Origin: Xenococcus sp039190385
Lineage (GTDB): Bacteria; Cyanobacteriota; Cyanobacteriia; Cyanobacteriales; Xenococcaceae
DNA: 10,748 bases
Reading direction: 5' to 3'
Assembly: GCA_039190385.1 (NCBI GenBank)
Contig: JBCCYD010000199.1
Span: 1 to 10,748 of the forward strand
The notes beneath the pieces are model-generated. The model saw only the letters and a list, made by a program, of their open reading frames with translations. It did no database searches and was not told where the DNA came from. Below, piece by piece: positions 1 through 6,910 of the stretch (position 1 is its first letter; every line of letters begins with the position of its first letter). Both the position numbers and the translations under genes were made by a program.

Positions 1-2
1 AA

Positions 3-110
3 ACTGGAGTTAAACTATCTCCAAAAGCCATGAATAAGCTGGAGAAGAAGTTCCACCGTTTACCAGGATTGGAAAAATGGTTTGTTGAAATCCCAGTTAG
101 CACTACCTAG
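3..110 (+). CDS. 3' end of an unidentified gene (partial)
   Basis: An open frame enters from the left edge and stops at TAG 108-110, giving 35 residues that end in LPGLEKWFVEIPVSTT. The segment is rich in Lys and Leu. The ending resembles the tail of some transposases, but I cannot assign a family. The same frame stays open after the TAG until TGA 207-209, so the stop could be a late mutation or simply the end of the gene. The start lies outside the window. Seen: the open frame. Inferred: that it is genuinely coding. Confidence 0.4.
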   Translation, partial: TGVKLSPKAMNKLEKKFHRLPGLEKWFVEIPVSTT

Positions 111-205
111 CTATCGGATGACTTTTTTCTTGGATTGCTCTTACAAGAGATAGAAAATAATTTACACAATCAAATAAATACTTTTCTGCAAGAGTGGGTA
201 TCACA

Positions 206-382
206 ATGAGTATTGAACCTACAGTAGTTCTTAGTAGACTTAAGTTTATGGCTAATAATCTCCAAGAGCTGAAGCGTTTTGACTTAATTGATTTGAATGA
301 ATATCTCAGTAGTTTTGATCAAAGATATAAAAAAATAGTCCACAGATGGACACAGATGAACCCAGAACAAGGAGCTGGGTAA
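206..382 (+). pseudogene. Truncated HepT-like (DUF86) toxin
   Basis: From ATG 206 the first ~42 residues (MSIEPTVVLSRLKFMANNLQ onwards, then LIDLNEYLSSFDQRY) match the typical N-terminus of HepT/DUF86 proteins, which are all-helical RNase toxins usually paired with an MNT nucleotidyltransferase antitoxin. HepT proteins are about 110-145 residues and carry a C-terminal RxxxxH motif. Here homology stops near position 335. The frame then reads through repeat DNA (the HRWTQM stretch, then the palindrome at 361-379) to a stop at 380-382, so the catalytic half is missing. The ATG overlaps the stop of an upstream open frame (111-209, same frame as the partial gene at the left edge) as ATGA, an arrangement typical of coupled toxin-antitoxin genes. 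That upstream stretch does not look like MNT. A GTG at 194 is an alternative start. The family call rests on pattern memory and is moderately sure. Confidence 0.5.
361..379. repeat. Palindromic repeat, copy 1 (CCCAG...CTGGG)
   Basis: CCCAGAACAAGGAGCTGGG has 5-bp inverted arms. It is flanked on the left by two imperfect copies of a cacagatg-type unit (341-358) and on the right by AAACGCAGATG (381-391). On the opposite strand it reads CCCAGCTCCTTGTTCTGGG, close to the copy at 10332-10350. It lies exactly where the HepT-like gene loses homology. Confidence 0.65.
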
Positions 383-426
383 ACGCAGATGATTTTCTCT
401 TGAGTCAGTCTCCTTTTTGTCTAGGA

Positions 427-442
427 GTAAAGATTCAGGTTT
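427..442 (+). repeat. IS66 terminal inverted repeat, left (transposase 3' side)
   Basis: GTAAAGATTCAGGTTT pairs with the right end at 1998-2013, with three mismatches over 16 bases. It overlaps the transposase stop codon (TGA on the minus strand at 435-437). Confidence 0.75.
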
Positions 443-1910
443 CCAAGTGAGAGACTAAGGAAGGGCGCTGATGAACATCAGCAGTCGCCATGAGAGATTG
501 AGTAAAAAAATCCATCACAGAACGCCCCTGAAAGCGACAGGTTTGAATAACACTTAATAAATCCGCTGTTTCTTGAAATCGTTCCAAACAATGAGAACCA
601 CCACTAACTTTTCGTTTAGTAACTGCTAATCTCAAAGCTCTCTCCGCGAGATTATTATCAGGAGTAATCTCTGGATGATCTAAAAAATACCACCATTGAT
701 CTGCTTTGAGTTTGAGGTTACGTAATATTTTTCCTGCTTCATAACCTGCCTTCTCAATCCATTTTTTCAGAGTTAAGTTGATTCGAGTTTTTAACTCGGT
801 GGCTGAGTCGAGATAATTTTGTTGGTTGCTAGTTTCTCGCCAGAGACGATGTTGTTTAAAGGCTTGATCAATGATTTCGGTGAGCGCTTTGCCGATTGAT
901 TTATTGTCTTGACCCGGAGTGGTGATTAATTTTTGACAATGACGACGTAAATGAGCCTGACACTTCTGTTGTGCGGCTACAGGATAACCATTGTAGACGC
1001 TGAAATCATCTGAGATTATTACTCCTGGATACTCTATTCCTAATTGGTCTTGGATTTCGGCTCGACTCCGAGTATCCCCTGCTCGAAACAGACAAAAATT
1101 AGGATTGGCAAAGACCCATAACCATTCTTTTAATCCTTTCACTGGCCAAGGGGTTTCGTCGATATTCAAGGTCGGATGATTTTGGTTAATCCATTCTTGT
1201 AATTCGATGAGACTCGGTTTGATAGCTGCTGATATTCTCTGATTGGTCGCGACTAAGGTTCCTACTCCTACTTTGATTCTCCCCAATTCCCACAGCAGTT
1301 CTTGTTGTTTTTCGTAGGGTAAGTTTCCATAATTTCCCAACCACCCTAACAATCCTTGTAACTTAATTCCAAGATCTTGTCCTGGTATGATCTGGTTCGG
1401 CCATGCTGGAATCGTCGTTTCCCCACAACATTTACATCTGGTGTGATGACGCTGATACTCGACTATTTCTATGGGTCTTTCTACCAACACTGCTATATGC
1501 GAAGCGGTATCCTTTAGGGCTGATTTTTTCTCTATCAAGAGCGTTTTGCCTGACTCTAGCAATTGACCACAACTAGAACATTTTTCAGCTTTTAATAGTT
1601 CGTAACGGTCTACTCTGCCAAATCCCTTTCTGGTTTTTCCTGGATGTCCTAATTGTCCTCCTGGTTTCTTTTTCTTGGGCTGTTTCTCTTGAGGATTCTT
1701 CTGTTGCTTCTTCTCTGGTTTCTTCAGTAAATCTGACGATGGTGGTTTTGATGAGTTCTTACTGTTGAGGTCTCTACTGAGAATCAGCTTTTCTATTTTG
1801 ATTTGTAGTTCTGTAATTATTTGTTGCTGATTCAGGATAATTTTGACCAGTTCTTTTCTTGACAACTGGCTTAATTGTTCTTCCTTCTCTAACGCTTGCT
1901 TTTGATCCAT
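435..1910 (-). CDS. tnpC: IS66 family transposase (TnpC-like)
   Basis: 491 residues, the full length expected for an ISBst12-type IS66 transposase, which catalyses DDE strand transfer at the element ends. Domain order: an N-terminal leucine-zipper-like coiled coil (about 5-45) followed by the NSKNSSKPPSSD linker characteristic of IS66 (49-60); a Lys/Gln-rich basic stretch (63-83); a zinc-binding region with CSSC (111-114) and CKCC (159-162); and a DDE catalytic core with Asp251 (NIDETPW), Asp301/302 (SDDFSVYNG) and Glu423 (DNNLAERALR). No frameshift or internal stop is visible, so it may be active. The ATG at 1908-1910 lies about 100 bases inside the right end, leaving room for a promoter there. 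The stop codon sits within the left inverted repeat. Confidence 0.93.
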   Translation of the reverse strand: MDQKQALEKEEQLSQLSRKELVKIILNQQQIITELQIKIEKLILSRDLNSKNSSKPPSSDLLKKPEKKQQKNPQEKQPKKKKPGGQLGHPGKTRKGFGRVDRYELLKAEKCSSCGQLLESGKTLLIEKKSALKDTASHIAVLVERPIEIVEYQRHHTRCKCCGETTIPAWPNQIIPGQDLGIKLQGLLGWLGNYGNLPYEKQQELLWELGRIKVGVGTLVATNQRISAAIKPSLIELQEWINQNHPTLNIDETPWPVKGLKEWLWVFANPNFCLFRAGDTRSRAEIQDQLGIEYPGVIISDDFSVYNGYPVAAQQKCQAHLRRHCQKLITTPGQDNKSIGKALTEIIDQAFKQHRLWRETSNQQNYLDSATELKTRINLTLKKWIEKAGYEAGKILRNLKLKADQWWYFLDHPEITPDNNLAERALRLAVTKRKVSGGSHCLERFQETADLLSVIQTCRFQGRSVMDFFTQSLMATADVHQRPSLVSHLET

Positions 1911-1995
1911 ACTGAGGTTACGTTACCTAGTTTTCTCTTTTTTTTCAAGCTGTTCTCTCTCTCTTTATCTCACTTCTTTTCTTCATATCCTATTT

Positions 1996-2811
1996 TCACA
2001 CCTGAATTCTTACAGAGATACAATTATTGATTTCTTGGATGGAATCAAAAGCATAATTGGTGATTGCTGTAGCTAATGTATTGCGTAATTGCTCATGAAA
2101 ATCATCTTTTTTATTAATACCTTTAGGAAATCTTATAGAATATTTTTTAATCGGACAACGTTCATCTGGCCTGAATCTTGAGGGTAAAAATACTTCTCTT
2201 GTCCGTTCGAGGAAAGTATCATGACCTTGGGATTTATCCCCGTGAAGAATGCAAACTAAAGGTTTATGATTATCTTTCTGGAAAAAAGTCTTGAGTAATT
2301 GATTCAGTCTTCTCTCTTGGGGCTGGCGATCAGGAAGATAAGGTAATAGTTTGGGAACTTTAGTACTTTTTCTAATACTGTTTATATTAAAAATACTACC
2401 TGGTATCTTTTGCTGTAATTCTCTTATTAAGCAAGATGTATCTGGCAATGCTTGCCACATTATCCAGTTAATCCCATTTAAATAAGAATTTAATGGATAG
2501 GGCAAAGCAGCTTGATAAGCAACTCTCACGGGCAAAATTTTTGGGTGATCGCTTTGCTCTCTGGCTAGATTGTAAGCTATCTCAATTTCTCCTTTGACCA
2601 TATCGCTCTGGACAGAAGCTTCGGAGAGAAAAACGATAAAGAAATCTGCTTGGCGTATCTCAGTTTCAATTCGCTCTGCCCAGCGATCGCCAACTTCCAT
2701 CGATTCTTGATCAATAAAGACTTTATGTTGTTGGCTTAATGCCTGAAATACAGCCAGTGCCAGAGACTCATCTGGTTCAACCCCACGTTTATAGCTAATA
2801 AATATCCGCAT
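1996..2811 (-). pseudogene. TIR-iSTAND protein, 3'-truncated by IS66
   Basis: Residues 1-~125 form a TIR domain: IFISYKRG (strand A and box 1), FIDQESMEVGDRW (BB-loop region), FFIVFLSEASVQSD, and Glu75 in KGEIEIAY at the position of the catalytic Glu of NAD-cleaving TIR domains. A linker follows. From about 155 the sequence PYLPDRQPQE and then LVCILHGDKSQGHDTFLER (about 185-203) match the start of the iSTAND module, an inactive STAND-type NTPase of bacterial effector-associated systems. TIR proteins of this kind usually act in antiphage or cell-suicide signalling by degrading NAD+. The iSTAND region is only ~110 residues here. The frame enters the IS66 right end after Cys-Ile-Ser (264-266), and the last five residues and TGA are IS-encoded. 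I chose ATG 2811, which starts directly at the first TIR strand; a TTG at 2829 would add six residues. The TIR domain itself is complete. Confidence 0.75.
1998..2013 (-). repeat. IS66 terminal inverted repeat, right (transposase 5' side)
   Basis: Read on the minus strand it is GTAAGAATTCAGGTGT, the inverted partner of 427-442. It supplies the last codons of the truncated TIR gene that runs into it. Confidence 0.75.
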
Positions 2812-3028
2812 TTGTTCATTCTTAAGCAAACCGCCTTTTCTCTACTTTCGCAGAAATTAACCCAGAAATCCAGTCATTAGATTAGGCATTTGAGGGAAAT
2901 CTCTTACGTGCTAAAGAATTTTTTATAATGGAATCATAAATACAACAGAATAATCATTAAAAAAAGATCGTTAGAATAAACAAGAATTGAACCTTAAGCC
3001 ACGAACTCAATAGGGGAAAATTGCAACG
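2812..3028. promoter_or_regulatory. Divergent intergenic region with candidate -10 box
   Basis: This AT-rich region separates the minus-strand TIR gene from the plus-strand decarboxylase and must hold promoters for both. A perfect TATAAT lies at 2924-2929 on the plus strand, but 17 bases upstream is only CTCTTA, a poor -35. AGGGG at 3012-3016 is a possible, rather distant ribosome binding site for the ATG at 3029. No clear operator or riboswitch is seen. Confidence 0.35.
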
Positions 3029-4696
3029 ATGTCACAAAAATTACCAACTGTCGGAGAATATCTAGCCCAACGTTTAAAGGCGCTCGCCATTAATCATATT
3101 TTTGGCGTAGTAGGTGATTACGTATTAGGACTCATGGATGTCCTACTGGCAAATGACCTCCAGCTCATCGCGACTTGTAACGAACTTAATGCTGGTTATG
3201 CGGCCGATGCCTATGGAAGACGTAAGGGAATTAGTGTAGTTTGCGTTACCTATAATGTGGGGGGATTAAGCTTAGTAAATGCTGTAACAGGAGCCTATGC
3301 TGAATTAGTCCCCATGATTGTGATCAGTGGTGCACCTTCAACTGTTCAACAAAGACAAAAACTCTTACTCCATCACACCGCAGTTGACTACAATCTACAA
3401 CTAGAGATTTTTGAAAAAATTACCGTTTCCGCAATCAGAATTACCAATCCAACTCAAGCCGCAAGGCAAATCGATCTCACGATCGCCGCCTGCTTACAAA
3501 AGCGTAGACCAGTTTATATCGAAATCCCTTCCGATATCGTCAATCAACCTTGTTCTGTATCAGAAATAGTTGATTTACCAACCAATCCCATTATCGATCA
3601 GCAAGCTTTATCCGAAGCTGTAGAAGAAGCTGTGGAGCTGTTAGAGCAATCTCAGCATCCAGTCATTCTCGCTGGAGTAGAACTACATCGTTATGGCATT
3701 GCTACTCAACTGAGCAACTTGTTAGAACAGACGGGATATCCCTTTGCCACTACGCTTCTAGGAAAATCAATCCTTTCGGAGATGCATACTCAATTTATTG
3801 GAAGCTATGCAGGGACTTTGAGCCTAGAATCTGTTCGTCAAAGAGTAGAAACTGCCGACTGTATATTATGCCTTGGGGCTTTTATGTCTGATATTAACTT
3901 GGGTGGCTTTACCGCTCAATTACCGGAAACCAGGTTGATTAACGCCAATTCCGACAAAGTTAAAATCAAACATCATTTCTACTATCCTGTATCTTTACCA
4001 GCTTTTATAGAGAGTTTGACTAGTAAACTACAAAGAAAAAAAACAGAATTATTAAATATCAAACCAGCTAAGGATTCTTTATCAGAGAATTTTGCAGTCA
4101 GACCCGCACAAAAACTAACTAATGCTAGATTCTATGAATTAATTAACCATTTTGTTTTTGACTTAAAAGAAGAATCGATTATCATTGCCGAAACTGGAGA
4201 TGCTTTGATTGCAACTATCGATTTAGTTCTTTATGGAGACACAGATTATATTGGACAAGCACTATATACTTCCATTGGTTATGCGGTTCCTGCTTGTTTA
4301 GGTGCTGCGATCGCAGAGCCTCAACGCAGACCCATTGTTTTAGTTGGGGACGGAGCTTTTCAAATGAGCTGTCAAGAGCTATCTACGATTATTAGACATC
4401 AACTCAATGCGATTTTCTTTTTGATTAATAACGATGGGTATAGCATCGAGCGATCGATTCATGAAGGTTCTTATAATGATATTCAACCTTGGAAATATCA
4501 TCAATTGCCCCAAGTTTTTGGTCATAGTTGGAGTTGTGAAGTGAGAACAGAAGGAGAACTCGAACAAGCTTTAGCAAAAGCCCAGAATAACTATAATAGT
4601 CCGTCTTTTATTGAGGTTCACTTAGATCGTCTTGACTGTTCATGGGGTGTCAAACGGCTAGGAAAAGCTCTGAAGAAAAACGCAAGCAAAACTTAA
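3029..4696 (+). CDS. Thiamine-diphosphate 2-keto-acid decarboxylase (pyruvate/indolepyruvate decarboxylase family)
   Basis: 555 residues, matching the usual ~550 of pyruvate, indolepyruvate and phenylpyruvate decarboxylases. These convert a 2-keto acid to an aldehyde and CO2 using ThDP and Mg2+ in the cytoplasm. The N-terminal pyrimidine-binding domain has GDY with Asp30, the ThDP-activating Glu52 in CNELNAGYAADAYGR, and TYNVGGLS. The active-site His pair 115-116 (LLHHT) distinguishes decarboxylases from acetolactate synthases. A central domain (~190-345) is followed by the diphosphate domain with GDGAFQMS (about 440), NNDGYSIE (about 468-475, containing the second catalytic Glu) and the closing WGVKRLGKAL tail. 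All expected catalytic residues are present. Substrate cannot be read from motifs: pyruvate (ethanol fermentation), phenylpyruvate or indolepyruvate (auxin-type aldehydes) are all possible. The DUF2779 gene follows in the same direction 67 bases downstream and may be cotranscribed. Confidence 0.88.
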   Translation: MSQKLPTVGEYLAQRLKALAINHIFGVVGDYVLGLMDVLLANDLQLIATCNELNAGYAADAYGRRKGISVVCVTYNVGGLSLVNAVTGAYAELVPMIVISGAPSTVQQRQKLLLHHTAVDYNLQLEIFEKITVSAIRITNPTQAARQIDLTIAACLQKRRPVYIEIPSDIVNQPCSVSEIVDLPTNPIIDQQALSEAVEEAVELLEQSQHPVILAGVELHRYGIATQLSNLLEQTGYPFATTLLGKSILSEMHTQFIGSYAGTLSLESVRQRVETADCILCLGAFMSDINLGGFTAQLPETRLINANSDKVKIKHHFYYPVSLPAFIESLTSKLQRKKTELLNIKPAKDSLSENFAVRPAQKLTNARFYELINHFVFDLKEESIIIAETGDALIATIDLVLYGDTDYIGQALYTSIGYAVPACLGAAIAEPQRRPIVLVGDGAFQMSCQELSTIIRHQLNAIFFLINNDGYSIERSIHEGSYNDIQPWKYHQLPQVFGHSWSCEVRTEGELEQALAKAQNNYNSPSFIEVHLDRLDCSWGVKRLGKALKKNASKT

Positions 4697-4763
4697 TATT
4701 AGCTCTTTTGTTCTACAGTTGGGTATAAAAATTAGAGATAGACCTGTAGAGAGAAAAACTTCC

Positions 4764-6749
4764 ATGACTCTAAAGCCTAGATATCTGACAAAATCATTGT
4801 TTACCTTGGCTTGTGAATGTCCGACAAAACTCTACTACATAAATAAACGAGACGAGTACGCAAATAGAAAACTAGAAGATCCTTTTCTCAAAGGACTAGC
4901 TGATGGTGGGATGCAGATTGCTGCATTGGCAAAGCTGTATTATCCCCAGGGAAAAGAGATCACAACGCTGAATACAGAAGAAGCTTTAAAGCAAACCAAT
5001 AGCTATTTAGAACAAGAGAATATTGCTATTTTTGAGGCGGCTATTCGATATGATAATTTTTTCATTAGGACAGATATTTTAGTAAAAAATGGGAACTCAG
5101 TTGAACTAATTGAAGTTAAAGCTAAATCCTATAACAGTAGTAAAAACCAACCATTTTTCACGAAAAAGGGAGGAATCAAAGCTGATTGGCGTCGCTATAT
5201 TCAAGATATTGCCTTTCAAACATTTGTCTTCGAGCAAGCCTTTCCCCATCTTACGGTTATTCCTTATTTATTCCTCGCCGATACACAAGCCCAATGTCCT
5301 AGCAATGGACTTTATCAAAAGTTTTTATTGCAGAAAGAAGATGGCAAAGTGAAAGTCGTGACTTCTCCACTGACAGACGAAGAAATTTCTCAGAAGATTT
5401 TAGTTAAAGTCCCTGTGCAGGAAGCTGTTCAAGTAATTATTAATAATGAACAAAAACATTTCTCTCAGACTTTTGCTGATACTGTGGACAAATTCGCGAT
5501 CGCGTACAAAAACGATCAGCAAATTTGGTCTGAACTAAGTTCAAAATGCGCTAAATGTGAATTTCAATCGACCACGGAAGAAGAATCACAAGGACTCAAG
5601 AACGGATTTCAAGAATGTTGGACTCATCATCTCAATTGGAATCAAGCAGATTTTGCCCAACCAACAGTTTTAGAGCTGGCGAATTATCGCTCTAAAGATA
5701 AGCTAATGCAACAGGGAACATATAAACTTGCTGATGTTCCCGAGGACATATTTAAAAGTAAAAAAAGTGATCCACCAGGGATGTCAAACGCCCAAAGACA
5801 GAAACTCCAGGTAATGAAAACTAGAGAGAATGATTCACAACCAGAAATTGATCTGATTGGTTTAGGGGCAGAAATTGACAAACTTATTTTTCCGCTACAC
5901 TTTATTGATTTTGAAACCATTCAACCTGCGATTCCCTTTCATCAAGGAAGAAGACCCTATGAGGCGATCGCGTTTCAGTTTTCCCATCACCAAATGGAAT
6001 CAGATGGAACTGTCCATCATCAGGGAGAATATCTCAATACCGAGCCAGAATTTCCCAACTACGAATTTATCCGCCAGCTCAAAGCCCAGTTAACCAAAGA
6101 TGAGGGTTCGATTTTCCGCTATTCTAATCACGAGAATACCTATCTCAATTACATTTACACTCAACTCGAAATAGATCCCAATCCGCCAAGTGATGTAGAC
6201 CAACTTCAGGAATTTATTAAAACTATCTCGAAATCTTCTCGGAGTCGGGATAAGAAAGATGCCTGGATAGGAAAGCGGAATATGATAGATCTTCTCGAAT
6301 GGGTCAAGCGCTATTATTATGATCCTCGCACCAAAGGTTCAAACTCAATTAAGCATATTCTTCCTGCAATACTTAATTCTTCGCCCTATCTTCAAGAGCA
6401 TTATTCACACAAGAATTATGGCAAAGATAATCAGATTAAAGGCTCTAATTTCCAAGATTTTCAATGGGTGCAATGGGAAAATAATCTGGTCAAAGATCCT
6501 TATCAATTATTGCCTAAGCTTTTTGCTGATATCTCGGATCAAGATATGGTTTTATTGACTCAAGAAGATGAAATCAACAATGGCACAGCAGCGCTTACAG
6601 CTTATGCAAGAATGCAATTTACAGAGATGCATGAGTCAGAAAGGGCCTCGCTCAGAACTGGATTATTACAATATTGCGAATTAGATACCTTGGCAATGGT
6701 AATGATATTTGAAGGTTGGCAAAATTGGGAAACGACTTCAATCAGTTAG
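4764..6749 (+). CDS. DUF2779 protein: Cas4/RecB-like PD-(D/E)xK nuclease fused to a DnaQ-like exonuclease domain
   Basis: 661 residues from ATG 4764, preceded by a purine-rich AGAGAGAAAAA. A TTG at 4719 would add 15 residues that do not look conserved. N-terminal part: LTKSLFTLACECPTKLYY with Cys17/Cys19; a PD-(D/E)xK core with Asp104 (IRTDIL) and Glu117-Val-Lys119 (IEVKAKS); then Cys262-x2-Cys265 (SKCAKCEF) and Cys285 (FQECW). That is one N-terminal and three C-terminal cysteines, as in Fe-S nucleases of the Cas4/AddB type. C-terminal part, typical of DUF2779: Asp382-x-Glu384 (HFIDFETIQP), a YSNHENTYLN segment as motif II candidate, and Tyr637-x3-Asp641 (YCELDTLAM), resembling motifs I and III of DEDDy 3'-5' exonucleases. 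The family's biological role is not established as far as I know; nuclease activity is inferred from motifs. The stop codon lies inside a heptamer repeat. Confidence 0.82.
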   Translation: MTLKPRYLTKSLFTLACECPTKLYYINKRDEYANRKLEDPFLKGLADGGMQIAALAKLYYPQGKEITTLNTEEALKQTNSYLEQENIAIFEAAIRYDNFFIRTDILVKNGNSVELIEVKAKSYNSSKNQPFFTKKGGIKADWRRYIQDIAFQTFVFEQAFPHLTVIPYLFLADTQAQCPSNGLYQKFLLQKEDGKVKVVTSPLTDEEISQKILVKVPVQEAVQVIINNEQKHFSQTFADTVDKFAIAYKNDQQIWSELSSKCAKCEFQSTTEEESQGLKNGFQECWTHHLNWNQADFAQPTVLELANYRSKDKLMQQGTYKLADVPEDIFKSKKSDPPGMSNAQRQKLQVMKTRENDSQPEIDLIGLGAEIDKLIFPLHFIDFETIQPAIPFHQGRRPYEAIAFQFSHHQMESDGTVHHQGEYLNTEPEFPNYEFIRQLKAQLTKDEGSIFRYSNHENTYLNYIYTQLEIDPNPPSDVDQLQEFIKTISKSSRSRDKKDAWIGKRNMIDLLEWVKRYYYDPRTKGSNSIKHILPAILNSSPYLQEHYSHKNYGKDNQIKGSNFQDFQWVQWENNLVKDPYQLLPKLFADISDQDMVLLTQEDEINNGTAALTAYARMQFTEMHESERASLRTGLLQYCELDTLAMVMIFEGWQNWETTSIS

Positions 6750-6770
6750 CAGTTAGCAGTTATCAGCTAT
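6743..6770 (+). repeat. Heptamer tandem repeat (CAGTTAG-type, 4 units)
   Basis: Four consecutive 7-mers: CAGTTAG, CAGTTAG, CAGTTAT, CAGCTAT. This is the style of cyanobacterial STRR sequences (short tandemly repeated repetitive). The first unit contains the TAG stop of the DUF2779 gene. Confidence 0.75.
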
Positions 6771-6773
6771 CAG

Positions 6774-6823
6774 GTCTCAATTGGGAATTGAACCCCGACT
6801 GAGACATACAGCTTAAAGAAGCT
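6774..6823. terminator. Hairpin cluster between convergent genes (weak terminator candidate)
   Basis: Three short perfect inverted repeats lie between the convergent DUF2779 and dusA genes: GTCTCA 6774-6779 with TGAGAC 6800-6805; nested TCAATT-GGG-AATTGA at 6777-6791; and AGCTT-aaag-AAGCT at 6810-6823. None has a clear T-tract, so a terminator role is only suggested by position. Confidence 0.25.
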
Positions 6824-6882
6824 AGGGTATTAGACTTGCTACAAAATTAAATTTTCACTTTTCACTAATAAATAAAGAGGCA

Positions 6883-6910
6883 TCTGACTCATTACTTATT
6901 ACTCATTACT
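6883..6910 (+). repeat. Heptamer tandem repeat (CATTACT-type, 4 units)
   Basis: TCTGACT, CATTACT, TATTACT and CATTACT in tandem. The dusA stop codon (6892-6894, minus strand) and its last codons (MSNK) fall within the repeat, so the extreme C-terminus of DusA is repeat-derived. Confidence 0.75.

Larger units (their letters stand above)
427..2013 (-). mobile_element. IS66-family insertion sequence, ISBst12-type (single ORF)
   Basis: A 1587-bp element bounded by imperfect inverted repeats beginning with GTAA, the terminal tetranucleotide typical of IS66. The left end reads GTAAAGATTCAGGTTT inward and the right end (minus strand) GTAAGAATTCAGGTGT, 13 of 16 identical. It carries one transposase ORF and no tnpA/tnpB, as in the ISBst12 group. 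The 8 bases flanking each side (gtctagga and agagatac) differ, so the 8-bp target duplication expected for IS66 is absent. That suggests a deletion or recombination after insertion. Genes on both flanks are truncated. The element has no GCGATCGC octamer, unlike the surrounding DNA. Confidence 0.8.

Noticed and set aside
411..2025. 8-bp target duplication around the IS66 element
   Set aside because: The octamers next to both GTAA ends were compared and do not match.
4379..4567. Minus-strand frame inside the decarboxylase gene
   Set aside because: It lies wholly within a conserved enzyme gene and has no features of its own.
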